A stretch of 28,745 nucleotides of DNA, from IMG/VR virus record IMGVR_UViG_3300009184_000153, positions 1-28,745 of that record. One strand, given 5' to 3'. Under the pieces are notes generated by a model. It was not told where the DNA came from and did not search any database. It saw only the letters and a list, made by a program, of their open reading frames with translations. Positions 23,020-28,745 of this stretch are shown piece after piece; position 1 is the first letter of the stretch, and each line of letters opens with the position of its first letter. The position numbers and the translations under genes were made by a program. The DNA is from a virus.

Positions 23020-23529
23020 TTAAACAGGAAAGTCATCTTCCATTTCATTAATTGCATCAATGCCTGTTGATTTAGCAAAGACATAATCTTCGAATTGTTT
23101 AGCAATAGCTAATACTTCTTCTACTGATTTACCTGGACCTAGTAACTCTACAGCACTAGATAAAGATGATTGACGAACGATTAGCACTTGACGTGCAGCA
23201 CGTTCTTCTTTAGTTTCATAGTTGCTACCAGTTACACGACCACCAGTTTGAGGTGTTGTTTTAGTTTCAGTTGCCACAGTTTTATCTCCTTCAAGACCAA
23301 TCCACTGCCAATAACCAGCAGCATCTTTTTCAGTTCGTAGATTAATTTGATCACCTTTAGTTAAATCTTTAATGTGATTAAACACACCAGGATTACTAAA
23401 GGACATTAACTTTTTATTCTTTACTTGACCTTGATCATCTTTGTAAGTTACTTCAATTGATTGATAAGATCTGCCATTCTTTGCGGCATGAGTATTTGGT
23501 GCACCAACATCTATAATATTAATTAACAT
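23020..23529 (-). CDS. Single-stranded DNA-binding protein-like
   Basis: The 169-residue protein starts after GGAGATAGTAA, where the Shine-Dalgarno lies inside the end of the polymerase gene. Residues about 1-80 look like an OB-fold: 'INIIDVGAPNTHAAKNGRSY', 'IEVTYKDDQGQVKNKKLMSF', 'WQWIGLEG'. The C-terminal tail is acidic with an aromatic near the end ('NEMEDDFPV'), like the partner-binding tails of SSB and T7 gp2.5. It should coat single-stranded DNA and recruit polymerase and helicase. Position between polymerase and nucleases matches T7 gp2.5. Confidence 0.8.
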   Translation of the reverse strand: MLINIIDVGAPNTHAAKNGRSYQSIEVTYKDDQGQVKNKKLMSFSNPGVFNHIKDLTKGDQINLRTEKDAAGYWQWIGLEGDKTVATETKTTPQTGGRVTGSNYETKEERAARQVLIVRQSSLSSAVELLGPGKSVEEVLAIAKQFEDYVFAKSTGIDAINEMEDDFPV

Positions 23530-24235
23530 TTACTATCTCCATATTGCCCCAGTTAGGTCCTACTTGACACTCGACCCTCATGGGAAGATTAAAATCTACT
23601 CCAAACAATCTTTTAAAGTTTGCTGGAATATCCGTAAAACACTTATCAACAATCTTTACCATACTAGTATTATCGCATACTTCTTCATCAAAGTCAACAA
23701 TAATTGAATCATGTACAGTATTGATTAGTTTAACATTTTTAATACCCTTAAGTCTGTTACTCAAAGATACTCTTGCAATTGCCATTAGGTCTGCACCTAA
23801 TCCTTGCACAGGGTAATTTAATATCTTTGTTCTAGGCCATTTAGCTTGTCCTCCTCTAACATCAGGTTCATAGTAATAGATCCGTCCTGTTGGCATTGTG
23901 AGTTTTCTATCTCTTTTAGCGTCATTGACAATGTCAACATGCCACTCTCCGAGTCGTACATATTTTGCATAGAATTGATCAATAATACCTTGCCAAAACT
24001 TCTCTCCACCAATCCCTTTAAAGTCTGGATCTCTTGCATAACTCCAGGCTGACCCCCCATATATAAGTCTGAAGACAAAAGTCTTTGCGACCAATCTACT
24101 TGGTAATCCAAATCGTTCTTGGTTATCGCTATGTTGATCAACATTATTTAATATCTCCTTAATTGCTATTTGATCTTGACTTAAGTATGCAGCACAAACC
24201 CATTCCAAAGCTTTTGCATCAGCTTGTAACAGCAT
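23519..24235 (-). CDS. Family A DNA polymerase, C-terminal (catalytic) part
   Basis: The start chosen is ATG 24235, preceded by AGGAG with a 5-base gap, inside the end of the N-terminal gene; an upstream TTG/ATG in the same frame is less well placed. The 238-residue product has motif A 'LLQADAKALEWVC', motif B 'RLVAKTFVFRLIYGG' (Lys and, four residues on, Phe as at E. coli Phe762) and motif C 'INTVHDSIIVDFD'. It therefore holds the polymerase active site but no exonuclease. Together with the upstream fragment it makes a complete T7/Pol I-type enzyme of about 630 residues. The two frames differ by +1, so a frameshift product is also conceivable. Confidence 0.88.
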   Translation of the reverse strand: MLLQADAKALEWVCAAYLSQDQIAIKEILNNVDQHSDNQERFGLPSRLVAKTFVFRLIYGGSAWSYARDPDFKGIGGEKFWQGIIDQFYAKYVRLGEWHVDIVNDAKRDRKLTMPTGRIYYYEPDVRGGQAKWPRTKILNYPVQGLGADLMAIARVSLSNRLKGIKNVKLINTVHDSIIVDFDEEVCDNTSMVKIVDKCFTDIPANFKRLFGVDFNLPMRVECQVGPNWGNMEIVNVN

Positions 24236-25388
24236 ACCTACTCCTAAATAATTGTTTAATTTCTCCATCAAAGTTCTGCAAGTTAGGTTTACTAGATGAC
24301 AGTCTACCTGTTCTTGCTACACATTGATTAAGTTGACCATATAGTTTATCTACAGGCCAGTTCATAGATGTTCTAAGTTCAACCAATCCTCTATAATAAG
24401 TTGTTAATCGTTTCTCTAGAGTTGCTCGGTCTAGTATTAACTTTACTAGTTCTTTAGCTTCTGCAGATCCACGTAAACTTTTAAGAGTTGATTCATCAGT
24501 TGAGAACAATCCTTCTTTATCTAACTCAGATCCTTTTAATGGAGTAATACGTCTATCAAAGTTTATTAAATGTTCTACCCATTTTTCTTTTGCCTGTCCT
24601 TTGCGATCTCCCGTTTTAAACAGGCCAATAACTTCTCTACGTTTTACTTTTATAATACCTCCGTAAAGTAAACAAGAGAGCTGCTCATTACTGGAAGGAT
24701 TAAACTCAGGAAGATTATGATAGGAAACCAAAGCATTATCAAGATATTTAATTTGTTGTTCCAATTCTTTAGCAAGAATATTAGCTTTTGTTTCATCAAA
24801 TAAAAGTCCATTGTATTCCATTTCTTCTAAGATTAGTAAGTCTTGGTTATGTAAACTGATTAACCTTTGCATAGGTTTTGTGCATAACGCAAATTCTTCT
24901 ATTTGTTTATCAAATACTTTATGCGTAAGATGCAAATCACCAATTAAATATTCTTCTAGAATTTCTTTAGGGATATTAGGAGTGTCTATCTTGTTGCCCC
25001 AATACTCTGTAGCAACAACATCAAGCTTGCTACCCAGATCATAGTACTCAGAGACACCATTAAGACTTGGATAGGAATCTTGTTGTCCACGCAATATAAA
25101 ATGTACCAACTGACAATCCCAAACACGCTTACCCACAAAGTTAATTCCATATTTGCGAAGCCAATGCAAATCAAACTTAATGTTAAAGCCAACCAGTATC
25201 TCAGCTTGATCAATTTCTTTTTGGATCTCCTCTAGTTTATGTCGATAAGGTTCATCACCATACTCAATAGCATAGCATTGAGTTTTGTCAGCATTGGATA
25301 ACCCAACGTAACAAAGTTTATTAGACTCGTCAAATGGGTTACCCTTGTTACTGATTGTTGTTTCTACGTCTAAGATTAAGCTCCGCAT
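24219..25388 (-). CDS. Family A DNA polymerase, N-terminal part with 3'-5' exonuclease
   Basis: The start chosen is ATG 25388, just after GGAGG; a TTG at 25400 is in frame but overlaps the Shine-Dalgarno. Proofreading motifs are visible: 'LILDVETT' (Exo I, D and E), 'VGFNIKFDLHWLRK' (Exo II) and 'EEYLIGDLHLTHKVFD' (Exo III). The thumb and early palm follow: 'TGRLSSSKPNLQNFDGEIKQ'. The frame ends in 'RSRYAVTS' at TGA 24219-24221, exactly before motif A. It overlaps the C-terminal gene by 17 bases. About 389 residues, and not catalytic for synthesis by itself. Confidence 0.9.
   Translation of the reverse strand: MRSLILDVETTISNKGNPFDESNKLCYVGLSNADKTQCYAIEYGDEPYRHKLEEIQKEIDQAEILVGFNIKFDLHWLRKYGINFVGKRVWDCQLVHFILRGQQDSYPSLNGVSEYYDLGSKLDVVATEYWGNKIDTPNIPKEILEEYLIGDLHLTHKVFDKQIEEFALCTKPMQRLISLHNQDLLILEEMEYNGLLFDETKANILAKELEQQIKYLDNALVSYHNLPEFNPSSNEQLSCLLYGGIIKVKRREVIGLFKTGDRKGQAKEKWVEHLINFDRRITPLKGSELDKEGLFSTDESTLKSLRGSAEAKELVKLILDRATLEKRLTTYYRGLVELRTSMNWPVDKLYGQLNQCVARTGRLSSSKPNLQNFDGEIKQLFRSRYAVTS
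24236..24245 (-). promoter_or_regulatory. Ribosome-binding site that sets the start of the polymerase C-terminal fragment
   Basis: AGGAG (24241-24245 on the minus strand) followed by TAGGT and ATG, all inside the last codons of the N-terminal fragment. It supports separate, coupled translation of the two halves over a frameshift. Confidence 0.65.
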
Positions 25389-25534
25389 TCGCCTCCACAA
25401 CCACTTAATTTTTCAATTGTTTCTTCAATAGTATCACTAGGATTACCTAATGTCAATACATCTTCTACTTCGAATGGTGATAATTGTGGGTTTACATTTA
25501 ATACATCTGCTGCTGTTGCATTAATAACTAACAT
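25376..25534 (-). CDS. Hypothetical 52-residue protein with Cys-rich tail
   Basis: The frame starts at ATG 25534 after AAAAGGAGAAAGA and ends at 25376, overlapping the polymerase start by 13 bases. The body is acidic and helical ('FEVEDVLTLGNPSDTIEETI'), and it ends in 'EKLSGCGGECGA', a Gly-rich C-x3-C. This could bind a metal or form a redox pair, but no family is recognised. Its place between helicase and polymerase suggests a replication-linked function. Confidence 0.7.
   Translation of the reverse strand: MLVINATAADVLNVNPQLSPFEVEDVLTLGNPSDTIEETIEKLSGCGGECGA
25428..25456 (-). promoter_or_regulatory. Candidate sigma70 promoter upstream of DNA polymerase
   Basis: On the minus strand TTGACA (25451-25456), a 17-base spacer, then TGA-TACTAT (extended -10 at 25428-25436). 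The predicted start is about 33 bases before the polymerase ATG. It lies within the 52-residue gene, so it may be a coincidence of AT-rich coding sequence. Confidence 0.35.
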
Positions 25535-25545
25535 TCTTTCTCCTT

Positions 25546-26787
25546 TTATAAGTCTTCATAACGAGCAATTTCAGGTTTGATTAGAACCTGTGTTGAACCA
25601 TGCCTAAGATCAGGCATAGTATCTTCATCACCTATAAGTTTATTCTTACAGATGTTGAAGTATCTAGTGCGGGATGTGTTATCTTGTTCTTTACCAATCC
25701 CTAGAATCCAATCAGCTTCACCTTGTTTAGCTGTCTTAGATCCATCTACCATATCCATTGTTAGAAAAAGTTTCCCTTCCGCTTCGCCACTTGCTTGTGA
25801 CACCGCGATGACGGGAGCGTACGTTTTAGATATTTCACGAGCCCATTGATATATTTGTTTAAGTTCAAGGTCATTACGATCTCCTTTGAATCCACGAATT
25901 TTATCTATCTGGTCGAAGATAATTAACGCAGGGTTATATTGTTTAAGTACAGATTCAATTCTATTTTTACTACTTGAATCCTCGAAGTCTAGAATCTTAA
26001 TTCTATTTCCTGTTAACTCTGAATAGTCTTGTTTGTTTTTTGTTTTGTTTCTAAATAACTCCTGCGTCGTAAGACCAAGGGAAGCTTGATAAACCCTAAT
26101 ACCAACTTTATTTCCTTGTTCTTCGTTGTTAAACCACAATACATCTCCATCAGTTTGGCTGACCATATGAGTAATTTCAGACGCAAGGAATGTAGTCTTA
26201 CCAGTCTCAGGCCGAGCAAAGATAAACCCAAAGTCACCTTTACGCAAGCTACCAAGAGCTTTGTTAAGCCATCTATTACGCCACCGTAAACCTGGTGTGG
26301 CAACCTGGCTAGTGTACAATGTATCCAAGTCCATATCAACTGGAGTAATTTCATCAGCTTCTACCTCCTGGTGTTCAAAGTTATTAAATAATTCTAGCAG
26401 TTCAGCTGTTGTTTTTTTACCTGATTCTACATCTAATGCCATCAATGCTACTTGTCCTGCTAGAGAACGTCTTCGATGTTCTTCTAACAGTCCAATGATT
26501 AATTCAGGATTAGAAACATCTTGATTGTAGACATCTTCTAACAGTGCTATTAATTCTTTTCTTTCATTATCTTTTAATAAATAATTACTATTATAAAATA
26601 AATCTAATTCATTAATATTAATTATATTATTATTATTATATTTAATATAATATAAATCTATAATATTAAATAATTTATATAAATCATTATAATTAATCTT
26701 AATATAATTTATGTTAACATACTTGTAATATTTTGTAAAGAGATTCCTGTCTGTACAAAATAACTTAGCTATTTGTTTCTCAACCAT
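25546..26787 (-). CDS. DnaB-type replicative helicase (T7 gp4 helicase half)
   Basis: This 413-residue protein starts 19 bases inside the primase gene. It has a Walker A loop 'ARPETGKTTF' (191-200), Walker B 'ALIIFDQIDKI' (287-297) and 'PVIAVSQASG' (325-334), the sensor region of RecA-like hexameric helicases. The N-terminal 160 residues form the linker that in T7 gp4 joins helicase to primase and stacks subunits. Residues about 25-75 are extraordinarily rich in Asn, Ile and Tyr because the DNA there is 95 percent AT. It unwinds the fork ahead of the split polymerase and pairs with a separate primase. Confidence 0.9.
   Translation of the reverse strand: MVEKQIAKLFCTDRNLFTKYYKYVNINYIKINYNDLYKLFNIIDLYYIKYNNNNIININELDLFYNSNYLLKDNERKELIALLEDVYNQDVSNPELIIGLLEEHRRRSLAGQVALMALDVESGKKTTAELLELFNNFEHQEVEADEITPVDMDLDTLYTSQVATPGLRWRNRWLNKALGSLRKGDFGFIFARPETGKTTFLASEITHMVSQTDGDVLWFNNEEQGNKVGIRVYQASLGLTTQELFRNKTKNKQDYSELTGNRIKILDFEDSSSKNRIESVLKQYNPALIIFDQIDKIRGFKGDRNDLELKQIYQWAREISKTYAPVIAVSQASGEAEGKLFLTMDMVDGSKTAKQGEADWILGIGKEQDNTSRTRYFNICKNKLIGDEDTMPDLRHGSTQVLIKPEIARYEDL
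26581..26700. other. Extreme AT-rich tract (6 C, 0 G in 120 bases on the plus strand)
   Basis: Counted directly: 6 C and no G on the plus strand in 120 bases, 5 percent GC. It sits inside the N-terminal coding region of the helicase. It could serve as an easily melted element, such as a replication origin, or simply reflect drift in a weakly constrained linker. Confidence 0.6.
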
Positions 26788-27458
26788 TCGTTGATTTCTC
26801 CTGTTGAATATTCTTTAGGATCTTTGGGTGTAATTATTACATCCGAATCAATACCCTTTTGTTTTAAATTTCTAGCCTGTTTAACAGCTTCAATTGCTTT
26901 ATCCCTATCTAACCATATAAAAACTTTATTAAAGCGTTTAAGGATAGTTTCTGTAAGTTCTAGGGGTATTATAGAACCCAACAAGGGTATTACACATACA
27001 TTTTTATTTGATTTAGCAATTTTAATAGCAGAAATTACATCTTCTACACATACAAGTATATCACCTAAGCCATAGAATATCAAGGGTTTTTTACCTTTAG
27101 ATATATATTTAGGGCCATAGCCACTAAAGTTTCTACCTTGATGGTATTGAGGTGTGTTAACTAACACCAACATTTCTTTTCTAGATTCCCAACCAATGTG
27201 ACTTAACTTTACATCGTCTTGAGTAATACCATATTGCAGTAGCCATTGCATTGCTTTTAATGGTATGTTATAATCTAATACTAACTCATCAGATTGCATC
27301 GCATCCTCACGATGCTCTGACAATCTGCTTCGTATACTATTTAGATCATTCTTTTGTTTTTTATATCCACAACCAAAGCAATAGAATCCATCAGTATATT
27401 CTGCTAGATTATCACGGCTACCACATTTAGGGCAGTTAGTATGTTGGATAAAAGGCAT
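26769..27458 (-). CDS. DNA primase (T7 gp4 primase half)
   Basis: The 229-residue protein has an N-terminal zinc ribbon with C9, C12, C27 and C30 ('NCPKCGS', 'YCFGCGYKK'). A TOPRIM domain follows: 'ILVCVEDVISAIKIAKSN' with its catalytic Glu and 'VFIWLDRDKAIEAVKQA' with the DxD. It synthesises RNA primers on the lagging strand. In T7 primase and helicase are one chain; here they are separate genes overlapping by 19 bases. It is the first gene of the leftward replication cluster after the pqqA interruption. Confidence 0.9.
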   Translation of the reverse strand: MPFIQHTNCPKCGSRDNLAEYTDGFYCFGCGYKKQKNDLNSIRSRLSEHREDAMQSDELVLDYNIPLKAMQWLLQYGITQDDVKLSHIGWESRKEMLVLVNTPQYHQGRNFSGYGPKYISKGKKPLIFYGLGDILVCVEDVISAIKIAKSNKNVCVIPLLGSIIPLELTETILKRFNKVFIWLDRDKAIEAVKQARNLKQKGIDSDVIITPKDPKEYSTGEINEWLRNK

Positions 27459-27515
27459 TACAGATTTTCCTTAGGTAAGGTTAGGTGTTACACGCATGAT
27501 TGTTTTCATTCATTA

Positions 27516-27524
27516 TGTTATAAT
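27516..27524 (+). promoter_or_regulatory. Extended -10 promoter of pqqA
   Basis: TGTTATAAT: a perfect TATAAT (27519-27524) with the TGn extension. A good -35 is lacking, which extended -10 promoters tolerate. The predicted transcript start, near 27531, is the first base of a hairpin. It points rightward, opposite to the flanking genes. Confidence 0.6.
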
Positions 27525-27529
27525 AGTTG

Positions 27530-27549
27530 TATAGAATGAAAATTCTATA
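27530..27549 (+). promoter_or_regulatory. 5' hairpin of the pqqA transcript
   Basis: ATAGAAT (27531-27537), loop GAAA, ATTCTAT (27542-27548), extended by one T-A pair. A stem with a GAAA tetraloop at the very 5' end of a short mRNA typically protects it from decay; that role is inferred. The ribosome site follows 12 bases later. Confidence 0.5.
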
Positions 27550-27573
27550 TTAACTTTTATAAAGGAAAATATT

Positions 27574-27645
27574 ATGTGGACAACTCCAGCAGCTACTGAA
27601 ATGCGTTTTGGCTTTGAAGTAACAATGTATGTAATGAATAAATAA
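27574..27645 (+). CDS. pqqA: PqqA-like precursor peptide of pyrroloquinoline quinone
   Basis: The frame encodes 23 residues, starting at ATG 27574 after AAAGGA (27561-27566) and ending at TAA 27643-27645. It begins with Met-Trp-Thr, has 'MRFGFEVTMYVMNK' at the end and carries E15-x3-Y19, the Glu and Tyr that PqqE crosslinks as the first step of PQQ formation. Length, Trp2 and the GFEVTMY core agree with bacterial PqqA peptides of 22-24 residues. It is the only plus-strand gene in the leftward block, with its own promoter and leader hairpin. PqqB, C, D and E are not in the window, so it depends on host enzymes. PQQ is the cofactor of methanol dehydrogenases, suggesting a methylotrophic host. 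Confidence 0.88.
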   Translation: MWTTPAATEMRFGFEVTMYVMNK

Positions 27646-27686
27646 TGATTATTGTAACAGATTGTTATTAAATTACTCCATAGATA

Positions 27687-27711
27687 GCAGACGCCCTAAC
27701 AAGGGCTCTGC
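27687..27711. other. Stem-loop between pqqA and the convergent gene
   Basis: GCAGA-C-GCCCT, loop AACA, AGGGC-TCTGC: ten base pairs with one bulged C. It starts 41 bases after the pqqA stop and ends 12 bases before the end of the next leftward gene. No T tract follows on either strand, so it is a poor classical terminator; it may define or stabilise RNA 3' ends. Confidence 0.55.
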
Positions 27712-27723
27712 AATCATATGTCG

Positions 27724-27897
27724 TTAAAGGCCATTATAAGCTTCAGTTAATTTTTTAGAACTACTTTTATTTAATTTTAATTCTGAAGTTTTATTAGCAA
27801 TATAGTCTATGATAGCATCAGCTAATTCATATCCATCATCATACTCTTTGTCAATAACATTTTGTAGTTCAGTTAAAACTTTTAAGGCTTCATCCAT
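27724..27897 (-). CDS. Hypothetical 57-residue protein
   Basis: The frame starts at ATG 27897 after AAAAGGAAAACAATA and stops at 27724. The protein is helical and acidic in its first half ('LKVLTELQNVIDKEYDDGYE', 'LADAIIDYIANK'), then Lys/Ser-rich. It overlaps the upstream gene by 8 bases. No family is recognised. It is the last gene before the pqqA insertion site. Confidence 0.65.
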   Translation of the reverse strand: MDEALKVLTELQNVIDKEYDDGYELADAIIDYIANKTSELKLNKSSSKKLTEAYNGL

Positions 27898-28060
27898 TAT
27901 TGTTTTCCTTTTTAATTATTTCACCAGTAGATTTGTCAAGTTCATACTCAGCTAATTCTTTTTTCTTTTTAGGAAATATTAAATCCCAATTATCTTGACC
28001 TTTTTTAGATAGTTTTTTATTAATAATTTTATTTCCAGTAATATCATTTCTATTCGACAT
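27890..28060 (-). CDS. Small conserved phage protein, unknown function
   Basis: The 56-residue basic protein starts at ATG 28060 after AAGGAG. It begins 'MSNRNDITGNKIINKKLSKK' and continues 'GQDNWDLIFPKKKK'. The 'N-x-V/I-T-G-D/N...W-D-x-I-F' layout is familiar from short proteins of many tailed phages. Lys-rich composition could suit nucleic acid binding. It overlaps both neighbours. Confidence 0.7.
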   Translation of the reverse strand: MSNRNDITGNKIINKKLSKKGQDNWDLIFPKKKKELAEYELDKSTGEIIKKENNNG

Positions 28061-28262
28061 TAAATAGATCTCCTTCTAAGTCATCTAGTTCTAGAACGTC
28101 ATTGTCACATTCATCTCGTAAGTCTTCTCGTACTACAGTTTCTATATCATTTTCTACATCATGAAAGCAATGATTACATAAGTCTACATATTCACCAGTT
28201 GTTACTGATTTTCTAGTAGATTCAAAATCATTTAACGCTTTATTACAGGCTTGGCACCGCAT
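28050..28262 (-). CDS. Small zinc-ribbon protein with acidic tail
   Basis: The 70-residue protein has C3-x2-C6 in 'MRCQACNKAL' and C29-x2-C32 in 'DLCNHCFHD', a four-cysteine zinc ribbon, then a strongly acidic C-terminal half ('DDLEGDLFNVE'). Such proteins are common early genes in T7-like phages and may bind host polymerase or nucleic acids; this is unproven. Its start lies inside the 3' end of the upstream 49-residue gene, with AAGGGTAG as ribosome site. Confidence 0.75.
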   Translation of the reverse strand: MRCQACNKALNDFESTRKSVTTGEYVDLCNHCFHDVENDIETVVREDLRDECDNDVLELDDLEGDLFNVE

Positions 28263-28381
28263 TTTATACTACCCTTTTGTATTATAGTTTGTAAAGTGTA
28301 GTTAAATAATACCCATTTTTGTTTACGTTTGTCAATACGCATTTCAAATTCTTGATTGCCAATCCAAAAAACGGTAGTCAT
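28232..28381 (-). CDS. Hypothetical 49-residue protein
   Basis: The frame starts at ATG 28381 directly after the ATP-grasp stop, with AGGAG 9 bases upstream, and ends at 28232, overlapping the zinc-ribbon gene by 31 bases. The protein is beta-like and basic ('FWIGNQEFEMRIDKRKQKWV'). The long overlap is unusual for this genome, and the last residues may be dispensable. Function unknown. Confidence 0.6.
   Translation of the reverse strand: MTTVFWIGNQEFEMRIDKRKQKWVLFNYTLQTIIQKGSIKCGAKPVIKR
28306..28335 (-). promoter_or_regulatory. Sigma70-like promoter, proximal of a tandem pair
   Basis: On the minus strand TTGACA (28330-28335), an 18-base spacer and TATTAT (28306-28311). The predicted start near 28299 is 37 bases upstream of the zinc-ribbon gene. 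It would let host RNA polymerase transcribe the small leftward genes. Confidence 0.5.
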
Positions 28382-28745
28382 TTAATTACTCCTATAATAA
28401 TTGTATATTGCTTTTTGATATTTGTCAAGTGTTGTTCCTTCTAATCCTGGTGCAGTATTAACTTCGAACACGAAGAATTTGTTATCGATTAGTCTGTGCC
28501 CGATGTCAACGGCACCAAAATCAAGGCCCAATAATTTAACGGCTTGGATTGATGATAGTAGTAGCTCTTCGGACGGAGCTATTTCTGCCCTTGCATATAC
28601 CCATCCATTACTGTAGTTTCTAATGCCTGATCCCCCAAGGGATCCATTACGCTTACGCTTCATTTGAACATCAATAACTTTGTCTTTAAATACATGTACA
28701 CGATACTCATGTTTATGTTTAGTATGCAATGTATATAGTGGTGCA
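28382..28745 (-). CDS. ATP-grasp ligase-like protein, C-terminal part (5' end outside window)
   Basis: The frame is open to the right edge of the window, so the apparent TTG start at 28729 is not the true one. The residues before it ('APLYT') continue the family pattern. Visible are 'HEYRVHVFKDKVIDVQMKRK', 'DFGAVDIGHR' and 'FFVFEVNTAPGLEGTTLDKY'. The last two contain the acidic and Asn residues that bind Mg-ATP in ATP-grasp enzymes of the RimK/D-Ala-D-Ala ligase type. It would form a carboxylate-amine bond on an unknown protein or small molecule. Similar genes occur in many marine and freshwater podoviruses. Confidence 0.82.
   Translation of the reverse strand, partial: APLYTLHTKHKHEYRVHVFKDKVIDVQMKRKRNGSLGGSGIRNYSNGWVYARAEIAPSEELLLSSIQAVKLLGLDFGAVDIGHRLIDNKFFVFEVNTAPGLEGTTLDKYQKAIYNYYRSN
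28400..28428 (-). promoter_or_regulatory. Sigma70-like promoter, distal of a tandem pair
   Basis: On the minus strand TTGACA (28423-28428), exactly 17 bases, TACAAT (28400-28405). The predicted start near 28393 leaves a leader of about 12 bases that begins with the AGGAG of the 49-residue gene. It lies inside the end of the ATP-grasp gene. Confidence 0.55.

Noticed and set aside
27646-27723. Riboswitch or known regulatory RNA downstream of pqqA
   Set aside because: Only one simple stem-loop is visible, with no recognisable aptamer core or expression platform.
27934-27939. TTGACA on the minus strand as a further promoter
   Set aside because: No acceptable -10 lies 15-19 bases downstream.
1-28745. 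tRNA genes, CRISPR arrays, insertion sequences, integrase or attachment sites
   Set aside because: Reading through the gaps and coding regions showed no cloverleaf, regular spacer repeats, transposase or integrase; gene spacing leaves almost no room for them.

Overview
The window is part of the genome of a tailed, AT-rich podovirus. The virion genes resemble P22 and T7: a gp4-like adaptor, a gp10-like DNA-stabilisation protein, and three ejection proteins like gp14, gp15 and gp16. The replication genes are T7-like: primase, DnaB-type helicase, family A DNA polymerase, SSB, 5'-3' exonuclease and endonuclease I. Terminase, portal, capsid and RNA polymerase genes are absent, so this is roughly the tail, lysis and replication portion of a genome that continues beyond both ends. 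The low GC and a phage-borne pqqA gene (PQQ precursor peptide) suggest an aquatic methylotroph as host, possibly a streamlined betaproteobacterium of the Methylophilaceae. That host call is inference.

Layout. Positions 1-3400 (+) hold tail or appendage proteins, ending in a fibre-like protein with a glycine-rich tip. Positions 3406-5065 (+) hold an accessory cassette of overlapping genes: a PAPS-type sulfotransferase, a 2-oxoglutarate/Fe(II) oxygenase-like protein and an APS kinase-like protein. Positions 5055-6813 (+) hold small genes, a cupin, two holin-type membrane proteins and a SprT-like metallopeptidase. Positions 6816-16662 (+) hold the adaptor, DNA-stabilisation and ejection-protein genes, the last with a muramidase domain. 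A DUF5675 gene (16665-17060) closes the rightward block. A UUCG-loop hairpin at 17059-17078 separates it from a leftward block (17084-28745, -). That block holds a B12-dependent ribonucleotide reductase, a DUF3310 protein, a DEDD-type nuclease, a second 2OG oxygenase, endonuclease I, exonuclease, HNH nuclease, SSB, a DNA polymerase in two pieces, helicase, primase, several very small proteins and a partial ATP-grasp enzyme.

The main discovery is a 23-codon gene at 27574-27645, the only plus-strand gene inside the leftward block. It has its own extended -10 promoter, a GAAA-loop hairpin at the predicted 5' end of its transcript, and a ribosome-binding site. The peptide has the FGFEVTMY core of PqqA, including the Glu-x3-Tyr pair that is crosslinked to make PQQ. 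No other pqq gene is visible, so it would feed the host's machinery, for example to sustain PQQ-dependent methanol dehydrogenase during infection.

Other points worth attention are the sulfate-activation and sulfotransferase cassette; the DNA polymerase split just before motif A by overlapping frames with a well-placed internal Shine-Dalgarno; an in-frame TGA where a zinc-ribbon nuclease family usually has Trp; a similar beta-rich repeat domain inserted in two adjacent tail-neck proteins; and a 120-base stretch with only 6 G+C inside the helicase gene.
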